Assembly: GCA_031553495.1 (NCBI GenBank)
Contig: JAVBLN010000005.1
Location: 3,500 to 67,499, forward strand
Origin: Pinibacter sp031553495
GTDB lineage: Bacteria > Bacteroidota > Bacteroidia > Chitinophagales > Chitinophagaceae
Direction of reading: 5' to 3'
Length of the DNA: 64,000 nucleotides
Position numbers and translations under genes: made by a program. The notes beneath the pieces were generated by a model. That model was given only the letters and a program-made list of their open reading frames with translations, had not been told where the DNA came from and did no database searches. Shown in pieces: positions 36,876-45,592 of the stretch (position 1 is its first letter; every line of letters begins with the position of its first letter).

Positions 36876-37694
36876 ATGAAATCAACATTAAGTATCATCA
36901 AAATATGCACATATATTTTTGCAGGCGTATTGTTGTTCAGCGCTTGTAAAAAAGAAACTGCAGACAAAGACAGGGATAGAACTTATGCGCCTGCCAATTC
37001 CATAAATCAGCCTGACGCCACTGTTTACACAGTTGTAAATGCTGCGCACCAAATAGCATACTGGAACTTCAATAACAATATAAAAGAACAAGTTGCAGAC
37101 CGCACTCCTGCTATTAATAAAATGGCTTATGGCGTAGACAGAAATGGTTATAAAGCTTCCTGCTTCAAAGGCAATGGAACGGATGTCTGGTTCTCTGTGC
37201 CATCAGATGACAAACTGCGATCTGCCAATTTAACCATATCCGCATGGATGAGACCAATTTTCGACTCCTACCAGTTTGTAGTGTCGCAAACGGAAGAAGG
37301 TTATTGGGCTACCGGTTATGGCATTTATCTTGAAGGGTCCTATACCAGGTATGTAACTTACAACATGAATTTTGGTTATGAAGATCATGCGATACCAACC
37401 GGGCATTTTCCCACTGACAGGTGGTATCATATTGCGTACACCTACAAAGCTTCGTCAGGCGCATGCACAATTTATATAGATGGCGAATTCGTGGAATCAT
37501 TTACGTTATCACCTGCCGGCGCATTGCGGTATAATGAAGAAGGCGGCACTCCCGCAGAAAAATTTTATATCGGTTATAATGGAAGCCATGCTGATTGGGT
37601 GCAGGCATTTAAAGGCTCAATAGATGATGTGCGCATATACGACATCGATTTAACTGCTGCAGAAATAAAAGAGATCTATGACAACGAAAAATAG
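36876..37694 (+). CDS. LamG / concanavalin-like domain lipoprotein
   Basis: A 272-residue surface lipoprotein. Start at the ATG at 36876 gives MKSTLSIIKICTYIFAGVLL with lipobox FSAC. After a ~45-residue linker, a laminin-G-like jelly roll runs from about residue 65 (HQIAYWNFNNNIKEQVAD) to the end. It includes LTISAWMRP and the terminal IDDVRIYDIDLTAAEIKEIY, the standard finish of LamG_3 domains. Such proteins in susCD operons are extra surface glycan-binding proteins, like SusE/SusF in function but not in sequence. The gene follows susD 2 after 26 bases and ends at a strong terminator. Confidence 0.85.
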   Translation: MKSTLSIIKICTYIFAGVLLFSACKKETADKDRDRTYAPANSINQPDATVYTVVNAAHQIAYWNFNNNIKEQVADRTPAINKMAYGVDRNGYKASCFKGNGTDVWFSVPSDDKLRSANLTISAWMRPIFDSYQFVVSQTEEGYWATGYGIYLEGSYTRYVTYNMNFGYEDHAIPTGHFPTDRWYHIAYTYKASSGACTIYIDGEFVESFTLSPAGALRYNEEGGTPAEKFYIGYNGSHADWVQAFKGSIDDVRIYDIDLTAAEIKEIYDNEK

Positions 37695-37710
37695 ACCACT
37701 AGTATGTTTT

Positions 37711-37741
37711 GAAGCAATCTCTTCATTGAGATTGCTTCTTT
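37711..37741 (+). terminator. Rho-independent terminator after the susCD 2 operon
   Basis: Perfect 11-bp stem (37711-37721 with 37728-37738), six-base loop, then a T-rich run. It marks the end of the fecR 2 - LamG transcript. Confidence 0.85.
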
Positions 37742-37819
37742 CCTATTATATTTTGTGTATTGAGTGATTACTAATAAAATTTTCAGCAGCGTTCTATTTA
37801 ATGTTTATTATTTGTAAGT

Positions 37820-37886
37820 CAGCAGTATTGCCCTGATTTGGCTTTGGTTGCGTCGCACACTTCAGCGGCAGAATATTAATTGGGCT
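37820..37886 (+). repeat. Dispersed repeat, copy 17 (plus, GCGTCGC core)
   Basis: Arm type GCCCTGATTTGGC, core, then ACACTTCAGCGG and ATTAATTGGGC. Bases 37830-37856 match the inverse of 37943-37969 at 25 of 27 positions. Confidence 0.8.
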
Positions 37887-37913
37887 AATGTCTTTTAGCA
37901 AACACTCTTTCAT

Positions 37914-37985
37914 GTTCAATAGATATTCTACAGTTGAACGGAGCGTCGCAACCAAAGCCCAATCAGGGCTTTAACGCCGGCCTCC
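37914..37985 (-). repeat. Dispersed repeat, copy 18 (minus, GCGACGC core)
   Basis: GTTCAATAGATATTCTACAG, TTGAACGGAGCGTCGCAAC, AAAGCCCAATCAGGGCTTT. The last string is itself a local palindrome. Partner of copy 17. The gap from 37742 to 38027 holds nothing else. Confidence 0.8.
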
Positions 37986-38027
37986 AAATTAAGATCTAAC
38001 AATTCAACAATAAAAATCTAAAACAAA

Positions 38028-38882
38028 ATGAGCCGGTTTATTTCACTAAAATTATTTGTACTTATAGTAGCTTTCGTTTCACCTGCTTTTATTAAAGCTC
38101 AAAAAAAAGTAGAGTTAAACGTTGCTACTTATAATATACGTCTTAATATAGCCTCCGATGGAATTAACGCGTGGCCAAACAGAAAAGAATGGGTAAAAGA
38201 ATTGATACAATATCACTCATTTGATATTTTCGGTGTGCAGGAAGCGTTAAATGATCAGATGAATGATCTTGCATCCATTCCCGGATTTAGCTATGTGGGA
38301 GGCGGTAGAGACGATGGAAAAACCGGTGGGGAATATTCTGCTATTTTTTATAAAACCGAAAAGTACACAGTATTGCAGTCGGGTACTTTCTGGCTTTCGC
38401 AAACACCTGATACACCCTCAAAAGGCTGGGATGCGGCATATCCGCGAATATGCACCTGGGCTCACTTTAAAGATAAAAAAACACGCAAACAGTTTTTTAT
38501 GTTCAACACGCATTTCGATCATATGGGAGAACAGGCAAGACAGCAAGGAGCGAAATTGATCTTAAAAAAAATCAACGAGTTGAATGCAAAAAATATTCCT
38601 GTGTTCATAACCGGCGATTTTAATTCATCTCCGCAAACCGTTGCCTATGCTACGATAGTGGAACAATTTACCGATGCCAAACTTATTTCGCAAGCAAAGT
38701 CATACGGCCCCGAAGGTACATTCAACGGTTTTGATTATATGAGCAAACTACCCGATGGCAGAATAGATTTTGTTTTTGTGAGCAAAGACATTGAAGTGCT
38801 GAAATATGGTGTACTTACAGATACAAAGGAACAACGATTTCCATCCGATCATTTCCCTGTAGCTTGCAGGTTAAAGTTTTAA
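38028..38882 (+). CDS. Secreted endonuclease/exonuclease/phosphatase (EEP) family enzyme
   Basis: A 284-residue exported metal-dependent phosphoesterase with a signal peptide ending near FIKAQKK at residue 27. All EEP catalytic motifs are present: NVATYNIR, FGVQEAL (metal-binding Glu), FNTHFDH, ITGDFNSSP (Asp/Asn) and FPSDHFPV (catalytic Asp-His). The size and GRIDFVFVS block fit the sugar-phosphate or lipid-head-group branch better than DNase I. EEP-family phosphatases are found in mannan utilisation loci of Bacteroides, and a GH76 gene lies 2.6 kb downstream, so a role in removing phosphate from a glycan is reasonable. That is an inference. Confidence 0.85.
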   Translation: MSRFISLKLFVLIVAFVSPAFIKAQKKVELNVATYNIRLNIASDGINAWPNRKEWVKELIQYHSFDIFGVQEALNDQMNDLASIPGFSYVGGGRDDGKTGGEYSAIFYKTEKYTVLQSGTFWLSQTPDTPSKGWDAAYPRICTWAHFKDKKTRKQFFMFNTHFDHMGEQARQQGAKLILKKINELNAKNIPVFITGDFNSSPQTVAYATIVEQFTDAKLISQAKSYGPEGTFNGFDYMSKLPDGRIDFVFVSKDIEVLKYGVLTDTKEQRFPSDHFPVACRLKF

Positions 38883-38894
38883 TTAAATATTATT

Positions 38895-39207
38895 GCACAC
38901 AGATTACACTGATTGAACTGATCTTCGCTGATCTCTTCATATTTGCAAACTTGTTTTAACTGAATAGTATTCTCCTATAACGTTTATTCCTACCTCCTAA
39001 CAATTGTTCCGTACATTTGATATTATTTGCTGCTGTTTGAAAAAGTAAATGCGATAGTTGCTCCCTGCTGCCTGTGACCAATTTACATGGTGAATAGGCC
39101 TTTTCGCTTTTTGCCGGTTCTTATACACTATAAAACGTTGCTGCACTTGAAATGAAAGAGAAAACACTCAGCGAAAGTTAGCCTGTTCGGTGTCATCTGT
39201 GTGTATA
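38895..39207. repeat. Long inverted repeat with CACACAGAT..ACACTGA ends
   Basis: The left arm (38895-38931) carries CACACAGATTACACTGATTG and CTTCGCTGA. The right arm (39171-39206) reads CAGCGAAAG, then GTGTCATCTGTGTG, which is close to its inverse. About 240 bases lie between. The same end sequence appears at 49737-49764 and 63111-63147. No gene is seen in the 346-base gap. Confidence 0.6.
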
Positions 39208-39229
39208 TTTTTTTGAATTCTTAAACAAT

Positions 39230-41194
39230 ATGAAAATGAAACGTTTTTTAACAGTACCAGTTGTCATTTGTTTTATTGCTGCATCAATATCCGCGCAAGC
39301 GCAAAAGCTTATACAGCTTGCTTCGCCGGATAATAGCATAAAAATTTCAATTGATTTAAAAGACAAAATTTATTATTCTGTTACATGCAACAATGATGTT
39401 TTGCTGAAAGATTGTTATTTACAGCTCACTTTAGAAAATGAAACATTGGGTCAGCAACCTAAGCTGCAAAAGCAACGAAGTTTTATAATAAATACCGAAG
39501 CTGTACCGGTGGTTCCGTTAAAATTCTCCACTGTTAAAGATCACTGTAACGGAATGTTGCTAAGCTTTAAGAACAACTTTGCTGTTGAATTTCGGGCATA
39601 TAATGACGGCATTGCTTATCGCTTCATAACGAACAATAAAGACAGTGCATATGTGATGAATGAAGACTTCGCAATCAATTTTCCTGAAAATTATTTAGTG
39701 CACTTACAGCAAACACCCTCTTTTAAAACTTCTTACGAATACCCTTATACGCATCTAAGTTCAAATGAATTTAATGAAGCGGGTAAAATGTCAACACTGC
39801 CGGTTCTTATCGATACAAGAAAAGAATACAAGATGCTTATTTCAGAGTCTGATCTTTTCGATTATCCCTGCATGTTTTTAAAAGGCACTAACACCAATGG
39901 CATGCATTCCGTTTTTCCAAAAGTGCCACTTGAGTTTGGCGATGATGGTGACCGTAGCGTAAAGATCACAAAGGAAGCTGATTATATAGCAAAGACTGCA
40001 GGAAAAAGAAATTACCCGTGGCGCTACATAGTGATCACTAAAAACGACGGGCAGTTGCTGGAAAACACCATGACATTTAAACTCGCGCCACCGAACGCAT
40101 TGCAGGAAACATCCTGGATAAAACCGGGACAGGTAAGCTGGGAATGGTGGAACGACGCGTCTCCGTATGGACCTGATGTAAATTTTGTTGCCGGTTATAA
40201 TCTTGAAACATACAAGTATTATATCGACTTTGCTTCGAAGTATGGTATTCCCTACATTATTATGGATGAAGGCTGGGCAAAGAGTACACGTGATCCATAT
40301 ACGCCCAATCCGAAGGTGGACCTGCATGAGCTTATACGTTACGGTAAAACAAAAAATGTAGGAGTTGTGCTATGGCTCACATGGCTTACTGTTGAAAACA
40401 ATTTCGATTTGTTTAAAACTTTTAATGAATGGGGAGTGAAAGGTGTTAAAATAGATTTCATGGATCGCAGCGACCAATGGATGGTAAATTATTATGAACG
40501 TGTAGCCAAAGAAGCCGCAAAATATAATTTGTTTATCGATTTTCACGGGGCCTTTAAACCGGCAGGTTTGGAGCGCAAATATCCTAACATACTTTCTTAC
40601 GAAGGTGTTTTAGGGTTAGAGCAAATGGGCAATTGCAAACCCGACAATAGTATTTATTTTCCATTTATGCGAAACGCCGTTGGCGCCATGGATTTTACTC
40701 CCGGCGCCATGATCAATATGCAGCCGAATGTGTACAGGGCCGAGCGTCCGAATGCCGCAGGCATTGGAACAAGAGCTAATCAAATGTCGATGTTTGTAAT
40801 TTTTGAAAGCGGTTTGCAAATGCTTGCAGACAATCCGACTTTGTATTATCGCAATGCCGAATGCACTGATTTTATTGCAAGCGTTCCCGTTACATGGGAC
40901 GAAACCAAAGCATTAAAATGTGAAGTGGGCGAATATGTAATAGTTGCTAAACGCAAAGGCAACGAATGGTTTATCGGCGGTATGACGAACAGTAAAGAAA
41001 GAAGTATTGACGTGAATCTCGATTTTCTTACAGATGGCAAAACTTACGAAATGACATCGTTTGAAGACGGCATCAACGCCGGTCGCCAGGCAATGGACTA
41101 TAGAAAAAAAGTGGCTCAGGTGAAAAATGGAAATAAGCTAACAATAAAAATGGTTAGGAACGGAGGATTTGCAGCACGGCTGAAACCTATGTAA
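39230..41194 (+). CDS. Secreted GH97 alpha-glycosidase
   Basis: A 654-residue exported enzyme with a signal peptide ending near SAQAQK at residue 26. The three GH97 parts are visible. An N-terminal beta-supersandwich runs to about 285. A TIM barrel starts near QVSWEWWNDASP (302-312), with YIIMDEGW and GVKGVKIDFMDRSDQW at 403-416. A C-terminal beta domain follows, with YEMTSFEDGINAG. The aspartate in KIDF/MD suggests the retaining branch (alpha-galactosidase-like) rather than the inverting SusB type with a glutamate base. I cannot prove this without an alignment. It lies between the EEP and GH76 genes, all on one strand but separated by gaps of about 250-350 bases. Confidence 0.88.
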   Translation: MKMKRFLTVPVVICFIAASISAQAQKLIQLASPDNSIKISIDLKDKIYYSVTCNNDVLLKDCYLQLTLENETLGQQPKLQKQRSFIINTEAVPVVPLKFSTVKDHCNGMLLSFKNNFAVEFRAYNDGIAYRFITNNKDSAYVMNEDFAINFPENYLVHLQQTPSFKTSYEYPYTHLSSNEFNEAGKMSTLPVLIDTRKEYKMLISESDLFDYPCMFLKGTNTNGMHSVFPKVPLEFGDDGDRSVKITKEADYIAKTAGKRNYPWRYIVITKNDGQLLENTMTFKLAPPNALQETSWIKPGQVSWEWWNDASPYGPDVNFVAGYNLETYKYYIDFASKYGIPYIIMDEGWAKSTRDPYTPNPKVDLHELIRYGKTKNVGVVLWLTWLTVENNFDLFKTFNEWGVKGVKIDFMDRSDQWMVNYYERVAKEAAKYNLFIDFHGAFKPAGLERKYPNILSYEGVLGLEQMGNCKPDNSIYFPFMRNAVGAMDFTPGAMINMQPNVYRAERPNAAGIGTRANQMSMFVIFESGLQMLADNPTLYYRNAECTDFIASVPVTWDETKALKCEVGEYVIVAKRKGNEWFIGGMTNSKERSIDVNLDFLTDGKTYEMTSFEDGINAGRQAMDYRKKVAQVKNGNKLTIKMVRNGGFAARLKPM

Positions 41195-41256
41195 ATATTG
41201 CGTTGTAAGCTTCACTTGGCAGTAGAGATGTCATAAGTCAGAGATCAGAAGAAATT

Positions 41257-41345
41257 GTTAACCACAAGGCACACAAGGGTTTTTGCTGAAGAGCTGCCAA
41301 CCCTTGTGTACCTTGCGCCTCTATTGTGGCCCTTGTGGTTAAACA
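41257..41345. repeat. Inverted repeat GTTAACCACAAGG..CCTTGTGGTTAAAC, copy 1
   Basis: Outer arms TTAACCACAAGG and CCTTGTGGTTAA pair exactly. Inner arms ACACAAGGGTT and AACCCTTGTGT pair as well, with GTACCTTGCGCCTC in between. A second copy is at 44556-44663. It could serve as a transcript end after GH97, but no T-run follows. Confidence 0.75.
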
Positions 41346-41449
41346 ACGGTGCTGTTCGACATGCGTGTATTTCGCTTATACAAGACACTTATATCTGAAC
41401 CATATCTGGTATCTGATCCCTGATTTCACAAAGAACAAAAAATAACATT

Positions 41450-42547
41450 ATGAAAATTAGAACCCAATTACTTTTTACTGTAGCACTATTTCTATGCTTT
41501 TGTTTTTGCGTACTATCGGCGAAGGCGCAAAATAAATACGATTATAAAACGGAATGCTTTAAATTGTACAACAACATTAATAAAAATCAGTATGATGAAA
41601 AATCAGGCCTGTATGTTGAGCTTCCGGGAGCTGAAGACAATCCCAAACCTTTCGCATATCTGTGGCCGTTAACATGTTTGTACCAAACAGCGAATGAATT
41701 GGAAGCGATTTCTTCTTCAAAAAAGTATATGTCGTTCACATGGAATTGTATTAAGAAATATGAAGACCCTACCCCGCCTGCCCTTGGTTATTCATCTTAT
41801 ATTATAACGGAAAAAGATTCGCGTTACTACGACGATAACCAATGGATTGGTATTGCCGCGCTGGATGCGTATTTTAGAACAAAGAACAAAAAGTATTTTA
41901 CCATTGGTGAAAATATTTATAAGTTCATGATGACAGGATTTGATACGCTAACCGGCGGAGGATTGTACTGGCGGGAAGATAAAAAAGAAAGCAAAAACAC
42001 TTGCTCTAACGGGCCGGGCATTTTGATAGCATTGCAAATGTATAAAGCTACTAAACAGCAACCTTATCTTGACACCGCGTTGATGCTATATCATTGGACA
42101 AACAAAACGCTTCAAATGCCAAACGGCCTATACTATGATAATATAGATGTGGCATCCGGTAAAATTCAGAAATGGGTATTCTCCTATAACACAGGCACTA
42201 TGCTGCAAAGCAATGTGTACTTATATGAAATTACCGGCGAACAAAAATACTTGCAGGAAGCCACACGCATTGCTGATAATGCAATTGATTATTTCTGCAA
42301 CAAAAAATTCAGGGATAACTATTGGTTTACCGCGGTACTCCTAAGGGGCTATCAGCAATTGCTGCAACACCATTATGACGCGAAGTATGTTGCCGCGTTT
42401 AAACAATGTACTGATAATGTGCTTGAAAATAATATGAATGAAAATGGATTAGTAGGTAAAGAAAAACCGGTGGGATTAGTGCAACAGGCGGGCATTGTAG
42501 AGATTTTAGCAAGGCTAGTGGAGATTGATAAAAAATATAGTAAGTAG
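41450..42547 (+). CDS. Secreted GH76 alpha-1,6-mannanase family protein
   Basis: A 365-residue exported (alpha/alpha)6-barrel enzyme with a signal peptide ending near SAKAQN at residue 27. The tandem catalytic aspartates typical of GH76 are Asp128-Asp129 in RYYDDNQW. GGGLYWREDKKESKNTCSNGPG at about 174-195 and VFSYNTGTML are further family blocks. GH76 enzymes cut alpha-1,6-mannan backbones such as those of fungal cell walls. Length and blocks are normal. With GH97, the GH36-like enzyme and the EEP gene it suggests that the locus deals with branched alpha-linked mannose/galactose glycans. Confidence 0.88.
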   Translation: MKIRTQLLFTVALFLCFCFCVLSAKAQNKYDYKTECFKLYNNINKNQYDEKSGLYVELPGAEDNPKPFAYLWPLTCLYQTANELEAISSSKKYMSFTWNCIKKYEDPTPPALGYSSYIITEKDSRYYDDNQWIGIAALDAYFRTKNKKYFTIGENIYKFMMTGFDTLTGGGLYWREDKKESKNTCSNGPGILIALQMYKATKQQPYLDTALMLYHWTNKTLQMPNGLYYDNIDVASGKIQKWVFSYNTGTMLQSNVYLYEITGEQKYLQEATRIADNAIDYFCNKKFRDNYWFTAVLLRGYQQLLQHHYDAKYVAAFKQCTDNVLENNMNENGLVGKEKPVGLVQQAGIVEILARLVEIDKKYSK

Positions 42548-42553
42548 ATTTTT

Positions 42554-42637
42554 TTTGTCCACTAATTACACGGATTGACACAAATTATTGTTTTCATTTG
42601 TAAGCATTCGTGTTAATTAGTGCAATTCGTGGACAAA
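42554..42637. repeat. Inverted repeat TTTGTCCACTAATTACACGG..GTGGACAAA
   Basis: Arms of about 28 bases (TTTGTCCACTAATTACACGG with the inverse of GTGTTAATTAGTG and CGTGGACAAA) with a few mismatches. It fills the space between the convergent GH76 and CHAD genes and may act as a shared transcript end. Confidence 0.65.
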
Positions 42638-42642
42638 AATCT

Positions 42643-43452
42643 TCAGAGGGCTTTCCCTGAATTTTCAAAATCACTTTTTATTCTTTCCAAATATACCAGT
42701 ATGGGCAGCTTTAATTGTTCTTTTGAATCCGTAAGCTGCTTAATTAATTCTTCTTTAGCAGCGCCTTCGTCTATTCCTTTTAATTCTTCATAGTTCAGTA
42801 TTTCCCGGAAGGTAACCACATCCTGGATGTCGCCCAATTGAGAAGTGATCTTTTGTATATGCTGTTCAAACTGAAGCGCAACAATTATTTCAGATCTTCC
42901 AAAACGTTGAATAAATTTCCAGTTGTATAAAATGTCTTTTAATATCTTTCGGATAGCGTGCATATTAACTTCTGTGTTTCCTGCAGATATGAGCTTGTGC
43001 AATGCTTCCTGTTTTCTTTTAATAAAACGATGAACAGTCCTTTTGGAAATGCCGGTATTTATTTTCTTTAGTAATTTTTTCTTTTTTAAAACCTGCGTCT
43101 GTTCGGTTAGTTGGCGGGCCATTATTTTATAAGCATCTTTCTGCGCTTCAAGTCGCTGAATTAAACTAGATAACGCTTCTTCTTTCTTTTCATTTTTAAT
43201 GGTATGAATAAATAATTGAACATTTCGGATCATTCCCACGCAATTATAAAACGCTTTTAAACCGCCAGGAATTTTAAGTTCTTTTTGATCTTTATTCTCA
43301 TTCAGCATTCTTAGTAATGCCCGCAATTTTTTTACAGTTACCCTAAACGCATGAATGTCCTCTTTTTCAAAGCCATTCACAACTTTTGTAGAAAGTTTTT
43401 TTATCTCTTTGCATTTCTTTTCAATTTCTGTTTTAACATGTTTTCTACTCAT
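42643..43452 (-). CDS. CHAD-domain protein
   Basis: A 269-residue all-helical, strongly basic protein. The conserved histidine block of CHAD domains is seen in EDIHAFRVTVKKLRALLRML near residue 36. The second repeat is at MHAIRKILKDILYNWKF near 165. CHAD domains bind inorganic polyphosphate through conserved His and Lys/Arg residues and often localise to polyphosphate granules. No polyphosphate kinase gene is in the window. It is convergent with GH76 and 38 bases from the start side of the ThuA gene, on the same strand. Confidence 0.82.
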   Translation of the reverse strand: MSRKHVKTEIEKKCKEIKKLSTKVVNGFEKEDIHAFRVTVKKLRALLRMLNENKDQKELKIPGGLKAFYNCVGMIRNVQLFIHTIKNEKKEEALSSLIQRLEAQKDAYKIMARQLTEQTQVLKKKKLLKKINTGISKRTVHRFIKRKQEALHKLISAGNTEVNMHAIRKILKDILYNWKFIQRFGRSEIIVALQFEQHIQKITSQLGDIQDVVTFREILNYEELKGIDEGAAKEELIKQLTDSKEQLKLPILVYLERIKSDFENSGKAL

Positions 43453-43490
43453 AATTCTGCATCTTCAGTTTACAAATTCACGGCATTCTC

Positions 43491-44282
43491 TCACTTGCCG
43501 GCCGCCCAAAAAATCGCGTTGCGGAACAAAGTAGTGTAAGCCGTGTTATCAAATAGTTCAGGCGCATGTCCCATAAAAATGTAAACATTTCTTGCCGCAA
43601 CATTTTTGTTCGTCCACACCACAGGATGGTCACCCATTTTCACATTGCTTTGCGGACTATAGCTTGATTCATTTACGCTGGCCAGCACATGTACATTCGC
43701 ACGAGGACTTTTATTGTAAGTGTACCATTCTTCCTTATTAATCACAAAATCTTTCGGCACATTTTTCATACATGGATGTATTGAATCTTCAACAGTTACA
43801 TTACCATTTGCGAATGTTGCTATGTAATTAGAAAATCTTATTCCCCCCATAAAGTCTGAAAACCATTGCCACATGGGGTATCCGTCAAACTCGCCAAGCA
43901 ATGTGGCATGATGAAAACCTATCCAGCCGCCTTTGCCTCGATTAATGTAATTTATAAAAGCGTCCTCTGCTTTTTTTGGCCAGGTATAAGGAGGGTAATC
44001 CAGTTGTATAAACACCTTATAACGTTTTAAAAATTTATCATCAATCGAATCTGTACTATTAATATAATCGATAGCGAAATTTTTTTCTACTGCCAATTTA
44101 TCCAGCCACACTTTTGCCGCTTTTGAATATGCCAGATGGTGTCCGCCGTTTTCATATAGCACCAACGCTCTAAACTTTGTTGATTTTTTCGCTTCCGCAT
44201 TTATTGAAAAAACCAATGCCAATACAATAGCAGCCAATAAGTACAATACGTTTTTCGGGTTAGAGATCAGTTTTGGTTTCAT
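43491..44282 (-). CDS. Secreted ThuA-domain protein
   Basis: A 263-residue protein with a signal peptide ending near NAEAKK at residue 32. It has the ThuA (trehalose-utilisation type, glutamine-amidotransferase-like) fold: ALVLYENGGHHLAYSKAAKVW, KGGWIGFHHATL, then GDHPVVWTNKNVAARNVYIFMGH and a terminal RNAIFWAAG. ThuA domains are frequent in Bacteroidota glycan loci. Their chemistry is unsettled, with roles proposed in sugar oxidation. The gene is on the opposite strand to GH97/GH76 and may be transcribed with CHAD. Confidence 0.85.
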   Translation of the reverse strand: MKPKLISNPKNVLYLLAAIVLALVFSINAEAKKSTKFRALVLYENGGHHLAYSKAAKVWLDKLAVEKNFAIDYINSTDSIDDKFLKRYKVFIQLDYPPYTWPKKAEDAFINYINRGKGGWIGFHHATLLGEFDGYPMWQWFSDFMGGIRFSNYIATFANGNVTVEDSIHPCMKNVPKDFVINKEEWYTYNKSPRANVHVLASVNESSYSPQSNVKMGDHPVVWTNKNVAARNVYIFMGHAPELFDNTAYTTLFRNAIFWAAGK

Positions 44283-44375
44283 AAAAACAAGTTTTAATAA
44301 ATTTAAATAATAATATCCAAATGGCTGGTCGTTTCTGCTATTTTATACTTTGCACCACATAACTTCATGCATCTG

Positions 44376-44453
44376 TTTTTTGGGGACCAGCGGTATTGCT
44401 ACTATTAAGCATCGTTGTGTCACTCACTTGTACGGTTGTAATGCTATTGAACA
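44376..44453 (+). repeat. Dispersed repeat, copy 19 (plus, GTGTCAC core)
   Basis: T-tract, GGGGACCAGCGGTATTGC, TACTATTAAGCATCG, core, CACTTGTACGGTTG and ATGCTATTGAAC. First element in the 670-base gap between ThuA and bioD. Confidence 0.88.
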
Positions 44454-44555
44454 AGTTATGAGTTATGAGTAGTAAGTGCTTTTATTTTCACATGCAATAT
44501 ATGCTTAAAGCACTTTCAACTTTCAATTTTCAACTATACAGCATTCTCAATTTAT

Positions 44556-44663
44556 TTTAACCACAAGGTTCACCAGGAAAGCACAAGGCACACAAAGGTT
44601 GGTAACGATTCAGCAAACCCTTGTGTACCTTGAGCCTCTATTGTGCCCCTTGTGGTTAAACAA
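44556..44663. repeat. Inverted repeat TTAACCACAAGG..CCTTGTGGTTAA, copy 2
   Basis: Same arms as 41257-41345, with an insertion (TTCACCAGGAAAGC) in the left arm. Inner arms are CACAAGGCACACAAAGG and CCTTGTGTACCTTG. It lies between repeat copies 19 and 20. Confidence 0.75.
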
Positions 44664-44811
44664 CTAAAATAAATGTCTACTTTTTTCAGGACGGGACACA
44701 GAAAAGGTTAAGCGAGCTTTGCAATCTTTACGATAAACTATTTTCACTATCTTCAACAATTTGTAGTTTTAATTTTAAAAAATTCAAGATGAAAATTGGA
44801 AATGTTGCACT

Positions 44812-44891
44812 TTGCTGAATAGCATTACTACCGTACAAGTGAGTGACACAACGATGCTCAATAGTAGCAATGCGGCTGACATCATAAAAAA
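44812..44891 (-). repeat. Dispersed repeat, copy 20 (minus, GTGTCAC core)
   Basis: GCTGAATAGCATTACTACCG, AAGTGAGTGACACAACG, ATGCTCAATAGTAGCAAT, GCGGCTGACATC and an A-tract, 62 bases before bioD. It faces copy 19. Confidence 0.88.
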
Positions 44892-44953
44892 GCTTGTACA
44901 TTTTACGATATTCGAAACTTAAAAAACAAACCATCAAAACAAATTTTTAATCT

Positions 44954-45592
44954 ATGAACCCGATTTTTATCACAGGCATTGGAACAGAAATTGGTAAAAC
45001 CTTAGTGGCCGCAATAGTTACGGAAGCGCTGGAAGCCGACTACTGGAAGCCTGTTCAGGCCGGCTTCGACGACGGTACCGATACCGAATGGATCAAAGAA
45101 AGAATAACTAATTCGCATTCGGTTTTTCACAAAGAATCTTATAAGCTTATACTGCCGGCATCGCCACATATTTCGGCAAGAGAAGAAAACATTCATATTG
45201 ATCTCAACAAAATCGCAGACGATTTTTATGCCATTCAAAAAACCGGGAAACCGCTTGTAATGGAAGGTGCCGGAGGCTTATTCGTTCCTCTGAATGAAGA
45301 TGAATTTGTAATTGATCTTATTGCAAAACTTAACGCAACCGTAATACTGGTGAGCAGAAATTACCTGGGCAGCATTAATCATTCCATTCTTACGGCGCAG
45401 GCTTGCAAGGCCAGAAATATTAATGTGGCAGGCTGGATATTCAACGATCAATACCTGCATTACGAAAGCGAAATTGCGAAATGGAGCGGCTATCCCGCTT
45501 TGGGAAGTGTTCCATTTACAGGTAATATTGACAAAAGTTTTATAAGCCACCAGGCTGTAAATTTGCAGGAAGCTTTGAAGAAAGTGTTATGA
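44954..45592 (+). CDS. bioD: Dethiobiotin synthase
   Basis: A 212-residue ATP-dependent carboxylase that closes the ureido ring of dethiobiotin, the second-last step of biotin synthesis. The P-loop is GIGTEIGKT at residues 8-16. The substrate-binding lysine lies in YWKPVQAG, and EGAGGLFVPL is the second family block. The length is normal. No other bio gene is near. The gene overlaps the cyclo-ligase gene by four bases, so the operon links biotin to folate and lipid A genes without an obvious pathway tie. Confidence 0.93.
   Translation: MNPIFITGIGTEIGKTLVAAIVTEALEADYWKPVQAGFDDGTDTEWIKERITNSHSVFHKESYKLILPASPHISAREENIHIDLNKIADDFYAIQKTGKPLVMEGAGGLFVPLNEDEFVIDLIAKLNATVILVSRNYLGSINHSILTAQACKARNINVAGWIFNDQYLHYESEIAKWSGYPALGSVPFTGNIDKSFISHQAVNLQEALKKVL

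Noticed and set aside
42554..42637. Member of the 26-copy dispersed repeat family
   Set aside because: It lacks the core heptamer and both arms; it is a separate inverted repeat.
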